Source of the DNA: JAPOXR01 sp965221935
Lineage (GTDB): Bacteria; Pseudomonadota; Alphaproteobacteria; Rhodobacterales; Rhodobacteraceae
Direction: 5' to 3'
Assembly: GCA_965221935.1 (NCBI GenBank)
Contig: CBDCSZ010000064.1
Coordinates: 1 to 64,000 of the forward strand
Length of the DNA: 64,000 nt
This document shows, piece after piece, positions 1-9,332 of this stretch. Under the pieces are notes generated by a model. That model saw only the letters and a program-made list of their open reading frames with translations. It did no database searches and was not told the DNA's origin. Each line of letters begins with the position of its first letter. The first letter of the stretch is position 1. The position numbers and the translations under genes were made by a program.

Positions 1-1
1 G

Positions 2-2058
2 CACGCCTATTCGCAGGGCGTGAATGCGTGGATGCAGATCATCGAAAACAGCGTATTCAACGGCGGCGCTCCGGAGTTCTGTTCTTTGACTCTACGCTGC
101 GCCCATGGGAGCCTTTCGACAGCATCGCGATTTTGAATCTGCAGGCGATTGATCTTGCCGGCCACGCCGACAATGAAACGCTGCGCGCCCGCGCCGCCGG
201 CACGATTTCGCTTGACCGGCTGCAGGATCTTATGCCGTTTGACCCGAGCGGCGGCATCGCGCTGCCGTTTGTGGGCGCGTCGGCCGACAGCGGCACAGCA
301 CCGAATCCCGGCGAAGCCGCCGCAGACAACCGGTATTCGTGGTTGTCGCGGAATGGCCGCTCCGGCGCCTCGAATGTGTGGGCGGCGGCGCCGTCGCGCA
401 CCGCGGGCAAGGCATCGCTGCTGGCAAACGATCCGCACCTCGCTTTCAGCGCGCCGTCGGTCTGGATGCTGGCCCGGCTGGAATTCTCCGGAGGCGGCGT
501 CATCGGCGCCACAATCCCCGGCATGCCGCTGATTGTCTCCGGCCGTTCAGCCAATATCGCGTGGGGCGTGACCTCATCCTATGTCGACACAACAGGATCT
601 GTATTTTGAACGGCTCGATCCGGAAAGCGACAAACGTTACCTGACACCGGACGGCAGCAAGGAGTTTCGCAGCCGGATTGACGTGATTAAGGTCAGGGGC
701 CAGCCGCCGGAACGCATTGAGCTCAATTGGACCGACAACGGACCGGTCATACCGCCCGAATATTACGGGCTGGGCCATATCCTGCCCCGCGACCATGTCG
801 CGTCGCTGGCCTGGACGGTTTTGAATTCGGAAAATACCACCATGACCGCCGGGGTGCGTCTGATGAAGGCCGAGACCGTTGACGAAGCGCTGGAGGCGAC
901 CCGGCTGCATCGTTCGCCTCCTCTCAACCTGCTGATCGCCGACCGGTCTGAGTTTGCCCTGCAGATGATAGGCGCCGCGCCGCGGCGGCATGTGCTTCAC
1001 GAAACCAAGGGCATGGCGCCATCGCCCGGGTGGAAGAATCGCAACCGATGGCTGGGCGAATTGCGCTATGACTCACTGCCGAGGTTCAGGAATCCGCAAA
1101 CGGTGTGCTTGGAAACACCAACAACAAGACTGTCGATCGGCCGTTTCCCGATCATTTGAGTATGGTGTGGGGCGACACGCATCGTTTCAAACGGCTTGAA
1201 CAGCTGCTGGCCGGACGAGAGATTCATACCGGCGAAAGCTTTGTTTCAATTCAGCTTGACACTTTGTCCTATGCCGCGGCGACGCTGGTGCCACTGTTTG
1301 CCCGCGACCTTTGGCACAGATCGGGCATCGCCGCCCGCGATGAGACCGCCCAGCTGCGGAACGCCGCACTGCAGCTGCTGTTTGAATGGGACGGGGACAT
1401 GTCCGAACACCGTCCGGAACCGCTGATCTTTGCGGCTTGGGCAAGGGCGGTGCAGAAACAGCTCATTCAAGACGATCTTGGCAGCCTGGCCGGCGAGTTC
1501 CGCATCCCCGACCCGGATTTCCTGGAACGGGCGTTCGAGGATGTCAACGGAGCGGCCGCATGGTGCGACATTGCCCATACCAACGCTATCGAGAGCTGTG
1601 ACGAAATCGCGCTGCTGGCCTTGGATGAAGCGGTGTCGCAGCTCAGTGAAAGCTACGGCGACGATGTCAGCGCTTGGCGATGGGGCAATGCCCACCAGGC
1701 AAGGCACGACCATCCGGTGTTCGGGCGAAACCGCCTGATGTCATGGCTGTTCAGCATCCGGCAATCGACATCGGGCGGCGATCACACATTGAACAACGGT
1801 TCAGTCTCCGGCGCCGGCGAAAACCCGTTCGAAAGTGTCCACGGCCCCGGCTACCGTGGCGTCTATGACTTTTCCGATCTTGATTCGTCGCAGTTCATCA
1901 TCGCGACCGGGCAAAGCGGACATCCGTTCTCCCGCCACTTTGACGATCTCAGCCAGCTGTGGAAGTCAGGACTTTATGCGGTGATGTCGCTGGACCCGGT
2001 GAATGCGAGGGCAAATTCCATCGGCATCACAACATTAGAGCCGGCAACCAGGCAGTAG
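2..2058 (+). pseudogene. penicillin acylase family protein, frameshifted, 5' end outside window
   Basis: This is the remains of a periplasmic N-terminal-nucleophile hydrolase of the penicillin amidase (acylase) family. Recognisable blocks lie in successive frames: an alpha-chain piece HAYSQGVNAWM near base 2, then RPWEPFDSIAIL near 100, the start of the beta chain with the catalytic Ser in GASNVWAA (about 370) and LLANDPHLAF (420-445), IPGMPLIVSG, then DTQDLYFERLDPE (about 590-625), and the C-terminal half to the stop at 2056-2058. Continuity needs three frame changes: near base 80, near 590 (one extra A in the run acaacagg) and near 1104 (one base missing before aacggtgtgctt). Each shift falls inside a conserved block, so the sequence has decayed rather than consisting of separate genes. 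It converges on hfq with a 9-bp gap. Multiple sequencing errors are an alternative, though no neighbouring core gene shows such errors. Confidence 0.85.
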
Positions 2059-2067
2059 ACCCCCAGC

Positions 2068-2310
2068 CTACTCCGAAGGCTGTTCCGGCGCCGGCATCGC
2101 AATCGGCTCCAGCGGAACGATTGTCGAAATCGCGTGTTTGTAGATCATCTGCGAATGGTTGTCCCGCCGCAGAAGCAAGCAGTAATTGTCAAACGCAGAA
2201 ATATGGCCTGACAGCTTTACGCCACTGACAAGGAATACAGTGACAGGCGCGCGCGCTTTGCGCAAAGTGTTGAGGAATGCGTCCTGCAGATTTTGCCTGT
2301 CGTTTGCCAT
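2068..2310 (-). CDS. hfq: RNA chaperone Hfq
   Basis: An 80-residue Sm-like protein that forms a hexameric ring and matches small RNAs to mRNAs. The Sm1 segment (LQDAFLNTLRKARAPVTVFL, residues 8-27) and the Sm2 signature YKHAIST (about residues 57-63) are intact, and the length is normal for alphaproteobacteria. It is the last gene of the minus-strand ntr-trk block, 84 bp after the TrkH gene. That is the usual alphaproteobacterial position, although hflX, which often follows hfq, is absent here and the acylase pseudogene takes its place. Confidence 0.97.
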   Translation of the reverse strand: MANDRQNLQDAFLNTLRKARAPVTVFLVSGVKLSGHISAFDNYCLLLRRDNHSQMIYKHAISTIVPLEPIAMPAPEQPSE

Positions 2311-2394
2311 CGATACCGCCTGTGTTTGTTCGCACCTTCCCGCCTCTGCCTTGATTTAGCCGAGCAGGTTTCGGTTGTCTACAGTTTTACGCCC

Positions 2395-3951
2395 TCACAG
2401 CCGCCGCCATATTTCCGGATTCAAAAGCGAGATCAGAGCAAGAAGCTCGAGTCTGCCGACAATCATGGCCACGCAGAGCATCAGCTTCACGGCACCGGAA
2501 GCGTCTCCAAAACCGAATTCCGGACCCAAAACGGCATATGCCAGCGGTCCAGCGCTGGTCAGCGCGGCCACAGAAACCGTCGTTGCCTCCTCAAAGGAAA
2601 ATCCCGCGGCCCCGAGGCCGGCCGAAAACAATGCGGCAAGCAGTATGAACAATATCAAGAACATGCCCGCTAACAGCGCCGTGTCGCCGCGCGCACCGCC
2701 GTCCGCTTCCGGCGCCTTCAGAACCGACGATGGAAATGCCATGCGTGAGACTTCGCCGACGCCAAACCGGATCAGTTCGGCAACCCGAAGCAGCCTCAGC
2801 CCCCCGGCGGTGGTGGCGATTCCACCGCCGATCATCGCCGCCCCGAGCAATGTCAGCTTAACAAACTCCGGCGGCTGCCAGCCGATCGCCGCGTCGAAAT
2901 GCAGGGATTTGAAGCCGGCCGTGGTCAAAAACGACACCGTCGTGAAAACAGCTCCCCAGACATTGAACGCCACGTCAGACAATTGGCTCCAGGTTCGCAG
3001 CGCGGCCAGCTGCGGATACTGAAACCACAGCATGACTGCGACCGCGGCAAACACCAGCGCCAATGCCAGCTTTGTTTCCCGGTCTTTGATGGAATCTGCG
3101 TATTCGGTTCCCCAGCGAACGGTGGACACCGGCACTCTGGACAGCGCCAGGACCAAAAACGCGCAGACAAAAATTTCGCCTGCCAGACCGCCAGCGGGCG
3201 CGGAAAAACCGCCTTCGGCGGTGATGCCGCTTGTGGACAGCGCCGACATTGCGCCTATCAGCGCGGCGACCGGCGGATCGCCCGTCAACACCAACAATCC
3301 CCACAGCGCCGCGGTCAGACCAAAATACAGCGCCGCCAGCCGTAACGCCCCGCGTTTGCGGGGCCGCGGGCCGCGCGTTGTTGCGCTTCCGGACGGCGGC
3401 AGCCCCGAAAACTGGCGCGGCGGGGCGACGATTTCAAAACCGCCGGCGTTGAGAGGAGCGAAAATCTCCGCCGCGGCGAGCCACATCATCAGCCCGCCCA
3501 TCCAGGCAACCTGCGCTCGCCAGAAGGCGACGCCAATGGGCAGCGGCGTCGCGCCGGTCAGGTCATTGACCGCTGCGGCGGCGGGCGGCGGCAATTCCTG
3601 AATCGCTGACGCCCCGGTTGTCGTGAGACAGGACACCATTTCAAAATAGGTGTCGATGACGCCGGCGGAGCCGACTGCCGCGAAAACCGGAATGGCCAGG
3701 ATGGCCGGCAGTCCGACAAGAATCGCGGCGAACTGCAGCAGCCGATGGGCCGGTTCAGCCCTGCCATTCAGACGCAGCGTCGCCAGGCCGAAAATTCCGG
3801 CAAACACGGCGACCAGCAATCCAGTGTAAAAAAACATTCGCGCTGTGGAGGCGTCATCCGCCGCCAGCGACACAGCGGCGGGTCCAACCATCGACAGGCC
3901 GGACACAAAAATGCAGACGGGAATAAGCGGAGCTTTACTCGCCGGACTCAT
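2395..3951 (-). CDS. trkH: TrkH-type potassium transporter membrane subunit
   Basis: A 518-residue membrane protein of the TrkH/KtrB superfamily, the K+-conducting subunit that works with the cytoplasmic NAD-binding TrkA. The four imperfect pore-loop repeats are visible: LTTTGASAIQ, ALSTSGITAEGG, FLTTAGFKSL and ALTSAGPLAY, each flanked by hydrophobic helices. The first helix follows the start directly (LIPVCIFVSGLSMVGPAAV). The ATG at 3951 lies 17 bp inside the 3' end of trkA, so translational coupling is likely. The family and genetic context agree. Confidence 0.93.
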   Translation of the reverse strand: MSPASKAPLIPVCIFVSGLSMVGPAAVSLAADDASTARMFFYTGLLVAVFAGIFGLATLRLNGRAEPAHRLLQFAAILVGLPAILAIPVFAAVGSAGVIDTYFEMVSCLTTTGASAIQELPPPAAAAVNDLTGATPLPIGVAFWRAQVAWMGGLMMWLAAAEIFAPLNAGGFEIVAPPRQFSGLPPSGSATTRGPRPRKRGALRLAALYFGLTAALWGLLVLTGDPPVAALIGAMSALSTSGITAEGGFSAPAGGLAGEIFVCAFLVLALSRVPVSTVRWGTEYADSIKDRETKLALALVFAAVAVMLWFQYPQLAALRTWSQLSDVAFNVWGAVFTTVSFLTTAGFKSLHFDAAIGWQPPEFVKLTLLGAAMIGGGIATTAGGLRLLRVAELIRFGVGEVSRMAFPSSVLKAPEADGGARGDTALLAGMFLILFILLAALFSAGLGAAGFSFEEATTVSVAALTSAGPLAYAVLGPEFGFGDASGAVKLMLCVAMIVGRLELLALISLLNPEIWRRL

Positions 3952-5344
3952 TGGGACTCAGCATATTAAGCAGTTCCGGAACGTCCTTTGTCAGAGCAAA
4001 AAAGGCGACTTCATCATCCGCTTCCAACCGAACGTCCGGAGCCGGCTTTATGACGCGCCCGCCCCTCTTCACCGCACCGACCATGACATGTTCGGGCAAT
4101 GACGCGTTGCGAATCCTCCGTCCGGCAAATGCGGCGCTGGACATAACCTTGACTTCAAGAATCTCCGCTTCCGCGTCTCCGACGATGCCGACACCGAGCA
4201 CCTGCCGCCTCCTGCTTCGCGAAAGAATCGTGGAAATGGCCGCTCCCCTTGGGTCGATTGTCGAGTCGATCTCGAGCGGTCCGGTCAACGGGACCAGGAA
4301 CGGGTCGTTGACCAGCGAGACCGCAATCAACCCATCTGAGAGTTTTTTTGCCCGGCTTGCGGCAAGCAGATTGGTCTTGTCGTCCTGGGTGACCGCCACC
4401 ACAGCGTCGACAGTGCCGACACCCGCTTCTTCCAGCATGTCCTGGCTGAGCCCGTCGCCGTGCAGAACCACCGTGCGGGCCAAGGTGTCGGCTGCGCGTT
4501 CGGCGCTTTTCAAATCGATTTCAATCATTTTCACCCGAAATCTTTGACCGGCGCTGTCGAGTTGCCTCGCGATTTCGGTTCCCACCCTGCCAGCCCCCAC
4601 CAAAACAATATGCCGGCAGTGGCTGAGATTCTTTCCGAACAGCTCCACTGTCCGTTTGAAGTCATCGTGCGATGTGCAAATATAAACCTCGTCATCCGCA
4701 AACAGCTGGTCATCCGGCGTGGCGATGCCGAGGCGCCCGCTGCGGCGAAACCCGACAACAACTGCATTGAGATTGACAAACAGTTCCGAGAGCTGCCGCA
4801 GCGGGGTGTGCAGCAGCGAGCAGTCCTCATCGACGCGCAGTCCGACCAAATACGCATGTCCGCCGTCGCCGGCGTTACCGCCGTCTTCTCCCGAACCGGC
4901 GAGCAGAACTCTGCGGTCGAGCAGTGAAGGCGCTTCCATGAGCTGAACCGCAAATTCGGCCACTTTCCGTTCCGGAGTGATCGTTTCGTCGACCGGGCCG
5001 TTTGCCACGAATTGTCGCTCGACAGCCGTGCGGTAGCCGCGGTTGCGCAGCCGGGCCATTGTCCATGCTTTGGATCCGAGGTTTTTGGCAACCAGACAGG
5101 TGAGTATGTTGGTATGATCGGACGAGGTGGCCGCGATGATCAATTCCGCGTTGGCCGCGCCTGCATCCCGCAGGATATCCGGGTCAGACGCTTCGCCCGA
5201 AATTCCTGAGATTCCCAGCCGCTCCGCCGTGATCCGGACCAGCCGGTGGTCGCGGTCGATAATCGTGAGTTCACAGTCTTCACGGGCCAAATGGCGGCAG
5301 ATCTGTCCTCCGACCTCTCCTGCGCCGCAAACGATGATTTTCAT
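3935..5344 (-). CDS. trkA: Trk system potassium uptake protein TrkA
   Basis: A 469-residue cytoplasmic regulator of Trk potassium uptake with two RCK modules. The N-terminal Rossmann motif is IIVCGAGEVGGQICRHLA (residues 3-20), ending in the acidic TIIDRDHR. The second is HIVLVGAGRVGTEIARQL (about residues 244-261), with acidic MIEID downstream. Each is followed by a TrkA-C domain (near 145-230 and 385-465). It starts 45 bp after ntrX and overlaps the TrkH gene by 17 bp. Placement after ntrYX is typical of alphaproteobacteria. Confidence 0.96.
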   Translation of the reverse strand: MKIIVCGAGEVGGQICRHLAREDCELTIIDRDHRLVRITAERLGISGISGEASDPDILRDAGAANAELIIAATSSDHTNILTCLVAKNLGSKAWTMARLRNRGYRTAVERQFVANGPVDETITPERKVAEFAVQLMEAPSLLDRRVLLAGSGEDGGNAGDGGHAYLVGLRVDEDCSLLHTPLRQLSELFVNLNAVVVGFRRSGRLGIATPDDQLFADDEVYICTSHDDFKRTVELFGKNLSHCRHIVLVGAGRVGTEIARQLDSAGQRFRVKMIEIDLKSAERAADTLARTVVLHGDGLSQDMLEEAGVGTVDAVVAVTQDDKTNLLAASRAKKLSDGLIAVSLVNDPFLVPLTGPLEIDSTIDPRGAAISTILSRSRRRQVLGVGIVGDAEAEILEVKVMSSAAFAGRRIRNASLPEHVMVGAVKRGGRVIKPAPDVRLEADDEVAFFALTKDVPELLNMLSPNESGE

Positions 5345-5389
5345 CGGCTGGATGTGGTGTGTGAAAGGCCCAGTGTCAAATGCCCAGAG

Positions 5390-6817
5390 TCAGTTGGGCG
5401 CGGATTTGGCGCCGGCAATGCGTCCGCCGAACAGAGCTTTGGTCTCGACTTCCAGCCCTTTGAGTTTCCGATGCAGCGCCGACCGTTCCATGCCGATACA
5501 CTTGGCGGCGGTCGAAATATTGCCGCCGCAGCGGTTGATCTGCGCGATGAGATACTGCCTCTCAAACTCGTTCCTTGCCTCGCGAAGCGTCATCTTCCAG
5601 AACAGTTCGGTCTGCGAGTCATTCGATGTCAAAAGCGGGTTGTCATCCTGACCGCGGATTTCCTCGACCAACACCTCACTTTCGCGCTCGCCGGTCAGCA
5701 ACACCTTCTCAACGACGTTGCGCAGCTGCCTCACATTTCCGGGCCAGCTCATTGATTTCAGAAGATCGAGGGCTTCATCGCTGAATTCCCGGCGCGGCAG
5801 TGTTCCGGACCGGTGAAACTCGTCGACGAAATGCGCGCACAGCGCAGGGATATCGTCACGCCGCGCATCCAAGGGCGGAACCTCGACTGACACAACATTC
5901 AAACGATCAAAGAGATCCTTTCTGAACTTTCCCTGACCGATGCGGAGTCCGATATCCATCGCGGTCCCCGAGACCACCCGGCAGTCAATTTTGGGCACAT
6001 CGCCGCCGCCGACGCGGCTGAACTGGCCGCGCACAAGCGCCAGGACAAGCTTTTGCTGAATGTCTACTGGCAGACTGCAGACTTCGTCGAAATAAATTGT
6101 TCCGCCATCCGCCTGTTCCAGCAGTCCCGGCCAGTAGGAACCGTCCTCCCTGGCCTTGCCAAACAGCCTCTCTTCCAACAGCTTATCTGACTCTGCGCTG
6201 CACGCCGCCACGATATATGGCTGGCCGCGGCGCGGCGAATTGTCGTGCAGAAATCTTCCGCAGTGATTTTTTCCAGAGCCAAGCGGTCCAATCAGCATGA
6301 CCCGGCAGTTTTTTTCCGCATGCTGCTGAAGGTGGTCAATCATCCGGGAGGCGGCAACAGTCGAACCGACAACCGCAACCGGTTTTCGATGCATGGCGGC
6401 AAAATGCCGGCGGTATTTCCTGCGCTCCCTCGCCAGTTCCACGGCGTTCAGGATAACTTCAAAAAGATATTGATTGCTGACCGGCTTTTCCACGTAGCCG
6501 AACGCGCCCAGCCGCATGGCCCGCACGCCCACTTCCAGATGTGAATGGCCTGTCAACACGATGACCGGAACGTCGGGTATTGCGGAGTGCAGCTTCGCCA
6601 ACAGCCAGATACCGTCTTTTTCGGGGTTTTCGAGGCCGATATCGATCACCGCGACATCCGGCGCCCGGGCCGCCACATGTTCCAGGCAGCCGTCGGCGTC
6701 GGTTGCTTTCCTGACGACAAAGTCCCTCATTTCAAGGGCGTCCTCGAACGACCCCAACAGCTCTTCGTCATCATCAACGATGATAACGTCGCCAACCGAT
6801 AGATCCGTCATTGTCAC
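5390..6817 (-). CDS. ntrX: NtrX-type response regulator lacking GAFTGA
   Basis: A 475-residue response regulator: receiver domain (acidic pocket IIVDDDEE, phospho-acceptor Asp in VAVIDIGL, Lys in VEKPVS), AAA+ domain (Walker A region MLIGPLGSGKNHCGRFLH, Walker B GGTIYFDEV) and a Fis-type C-terminal helix-turn-helix (GGNISTAAKCIGMERSALHRKLKGL). It is the partner of the upstream NtrY kinase in control of nitrogen and redox metabolism and envelope functions. The segment that should hold GAFTGA reads LFGKAREDGSYWPGLLEQAD, so the sigma-54 contact loop is missing. This is reported for NtrX of several alphaproteobacteria and suggests it does not act as a classical sigma-54 activator. It lies 4 bp after ntrY. 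Confidence 0.95.
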   Translation of the reverse strand: MTMTDLSVGDVIIVDDDEELLGSFEDALEMRDFVVRKATDADGCLEHVAARAPDVAVIDIGLENPEKDGIWLLAKLHSAIPDVPVIVLTGHSHLEVGVRAMRLGAFGYVEKPVSNQYLFEVILNAVELARERRKYRRHFAAMHRKPVAVVGSTVAASRMIDHLQQHAEKNCRVMLIGPLGSGKNHCGRFLHDNSPRRGQPYIVAACSAESDKLLEERLFGKAREDGSYWPGLLEQADGGTIYFDEVCSLPVDIQQKLVLALVRGQFSRVGGGDVPKIDCRVVSGTAMDIGLRIGQGKFRKDLFDRLNVVSVEVPPLDARRDDIPALCAHFVDEFHRSGTLPRREFSDEALDLLKSMSWPGNVRQLRNVVEKVLLTGERESEVLVEEIRGQDDNPLLTSNDSQTELFWKMTLREARNEFERQYLIAQINRCGGNISTAAKCIGMERSALHRKLKGLEVETKALFGGRIAGAKSAPN

Positions 6818-6821
6818 TGCC

Positions 6822-9326
6822 TCAATTCCGGTCTTTGCCGTTTGCTCTGTGCAGCGGCAAACGAACGACTGCCCTCGCTCCCCCGTGACTTTCGCCGTCT
6901 ATTGCGGGCGGATTGCTCAGACTGAACTGCCCTGAGTGCTTTTTGACAACAGTGTTTACGATTGTCAAACCGTATCCCCGGTCCTTGCCTCTTGTCGAAT
7001 TCCTCCGCTCACCGGACCCCGCCGCCTTCGGCAGCAGGCCGGTTCCATTGTCGCGGAAGGCGATTTCAACATTGTTGGAAACCTGCCGAACCTGAATCTC
7101 AATGCGGCCGCGATAATCGGCATTCCCGGAATTTTCTCTGCTTTTTTCTTTAACCTCCTGATCCCGAATAGAATCTACGGCGTTGCTGATGATGTTTTCG
7201 AAAACGCCGAGCATTTCAGTGCGGTCAATGGTCACATAGAGTTCTTCGCTGGCACCGCAGGAAAACGAGATGTCTATATTTGCATGCTGCCGGTCGACAT
7301 CGGCGGTGAACTGCCGCAGAACTTCGACAATCCGGTGCTGTTTCAGCGTGAGCTGCCCAAGAGCGCCCGCCGACTGGAATTTCTTGATGTGCCTCGATAT
7401 CCGCTGCAGACTGGAGTGAATGCTGGAGAATTGCCGGCCGATCCTGTCAAAAGCGCCCGGGAAGTGCCTGGACAGCAGGTATTCCATATTATCCAGCTCA
7501 TTATAGGAGGTCTGCAGCGGGCTTCGCACATCGTGCGCGATCTGTTTCGCCATCTGCTGCACGGTGGCACTCTCCGCTTCCGCAATCTCGCGTTTTGTCA
7601 GCTCGGTGATATCGTCGAATGAAATGACGATTCCCTCGTCTTCAATCTCATTCTGGCCCGATGCGATCCGGGCATGGAGCAATACAGTGTCGTTCTGCCG
7701 GGCTATCAGGATTTTGTCCTGCGCCCCGGGGATGTTTCCGTCCTTGAAGTTTTTCACCAGCTGCAGGAACTCAGGGACCGCCCCCGAGAGGTTCTGCCTG
7801 CCATTCTGAGCGTCGATTTTTCGATCCAGCATCTGCCTTGCGGATTCATTCACAAACCGGATGTTGAAATTGCTGTCCAATCCGATGACACCAGTCGAAA
7901 TTGTGCCCAGCACCCTGTCAAATCTGCGTTTTTCAGCGTCCGCCACCGTGTATTGGGCTTCAAGATCCTGGCTTTTGGCGACCAGCCGGCTGACCATCTC
8001 CTTAAAGCTTCGGCCGAGCTTTGCGATTTCGTCATTGCCGGTATATTCTGGGATGGTCACTTTCTCATCGTCTTCACGCACCTTGTCGGCTAAATCCGCG
8101 AGTTCTTCAATCGGCCGCGAAAGGCGCAGGGCGATGCGGATCGCCAGATTCAACAGCACGATCAGCAGCACCAGCAAGACGACGACGTAAAGCAGTGACC
8201 ATTGCAAAACGGCCGCCGCGAGCCGATTGACAATGTTGTCAGTCGAATTTGCAAGCTGCAGTATTCTGGAATTGGTTTCGCTGCTTCCGTAGAGATAGCG
8301 GTCAGATTCACCCACAATGCGATACATGCTGTAAAGCTTGTCGGAGCCGCTTATTCGATAAACGACAACAAGGCCCGGCACCGCGTTTCCGCCCCCCGCG
8401 GCGTCAACGACCGCAGAATCCGGGCAGGCAATCTGCCCTCCATCGGCCGAATCGTAGCATCTGGGGTAGATTACGCTGCCCATCTCCCTGGTGCTGGCGC
8501 AGCTGATGGTCCGCGCGCCGGTCTGCCGCTGAACCGCTGCGCCGCCGCCAAACATGCGGATGATTTCGGCCGCCGGCGCATCGCAGTCGAATGCATAGCT
8601 GTCATTGCCGCGGGCGATCAGCGTGCCGTTGCCGTCGACGATGAACAAGTGATTGAGATCGGCATCGGACTGCCGCTGGATGCTCTGAAGCGTTTGTCGA
8701 ATGACGCCGGTTCCCAGCTGCGAAATCTCGTCAAATCGATGTGACAGAGCGAAGCCGATTTCGCTGATTGCCTTGTGCTGCCTTAGGTATTGTTCATTCT
8801 CGTAGCTCTTCGCCGCATCGAGCGTGTTGTCGGTTGTCTCACTGACCTCCTCAACGATCAGGTCGCCGAGCACCACACCGATGACAAGGGTGCCGACCGC
8901 TGCCATCCCCACCGCTGGAATGAGAGCCGCCAGGGCAAACAGCCGCATCAGCCGCAGGTAAAGGGGCGCGGTCACATTGTTGACCGACCTCGACTTGAGC
9001 GACTTGCGCAACACCTGGTATGCGGCAAACACGACAAAGATGAAGAACAGCGCAAAATCGGTGAGCAAAACGGCGACCAATTGAAAGGTGATTGTTTCAT
9101 CTTCGATATAGGCGCTGACAAGGCGTCCGGTGACCATGGCCATGACCAGCGCCGCCGCCAGGAAAAACAGCATCGCCCAGTTGCGAATCCGCTTCAGTAG
9201 GGCATCGCTTGGATCGCGAATCTGACCCCACGCCGCGAGCAGCGACGACGGAAATCCGGCCGGCCGGTCCGGCCCGGCGTTGCCGCGCTGGAAAGCGTCC
9301 TCTGCCTGACCGGCGCCCATGGTCAC
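6822..9326 (-). CDS. ntrY: NtrY-type sensor histidine kinase
   Basis: An 834-residue inner-membrane kinase that senses a periplasmic or membrane signal and phosphorylates NtrX. Order: N-terminal transmembrane segments (about residues 45-65, 85-105 and 130-150), a large extracytoplasmic part, another helix pair near 370-400, a HAMP linker, a PAS domain (about 480-600), a dimerisation/phospho-acceptor helix with His in QIAHDVRSPLQ, and a HATPase domain with N-box NAVDSIRD, G1 DNGTGL and G2 GYGLTIVN. The H-box has Ser where most NtrY/NtrB kinases have Asn. It sits 6 bp after ntrC and 4 bp before ntrX, clearly in one operon. Confidence 0.95.
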   Translation of the reverse strand: MTMGAGQAEDAFQRGNAGPDRPAGFPSSLLAAWGQIRDPSDALLKRIRNWAMLFFLAAALVMAMVTGRLVSAYIEDETITFQLVAVLLTDFALFFIFVVFAAYQVLRKSLKSRSVNNVTAPLYLRLMRLFALAALIPAVGMAAVGTLVIGVVLGDLIVEEVSETTDNTLDAAKSYENEQYLRQHKAISEIGFALSHRFDEISQLGTGVIRQTLQSIQRQSDADLNHLFIVDGNGTLIARGNDSYAFDCDAPAAEIIRMFGGGAAVQRQTGARTISCASTREMGSVIYPRCYDSADGGQIACPDSAVVDAAGGGNAVPGLVVVYRISGSDKLYSMYRIVGESDRYLYGSSETNSRILQLANSTDNIVNRLAAAVLQWSLLYVVVLLVLLIVLLNLAIRIALRLSRPIEELADLADKVREDDEKVTIPEYTGNDEIAKLGRSFKEMVSRLVAKSQDLEAQYTVADAEKRRFDRVLGTISTGVIGLDSNFNIRFVNESARQMLDRKIDAQNGRQNLSGAVPEFLQLVKNFKDGNIPGAQDKILIARQNDTVLLHARIASGQNEIEDEGIVISFDDITELTKREIAEAESATVQQMAKQIAHDVRSPLQTSYNELDNMEYLLSRHFPGAFDRIGRQFSSIHSSLQRISRHIKKFQSAGALGQLTLKQHRIVEVLRQFTADVDRQHANIDISFSCGASEELYVTIDRTEMLGVFENIISNAVDSIRDQEVKEKSRENSGNADYRGRIEIQVRQVSNNVEIAFRDNGTGLLPKAAGSGERRNSTRGKDRGYGLTIVNTVVKKHSGQFSLSNPPAIDGESHGGARAVVRLPLHRANGKDRN

Positions 9327-9332
9327 TTTCGT

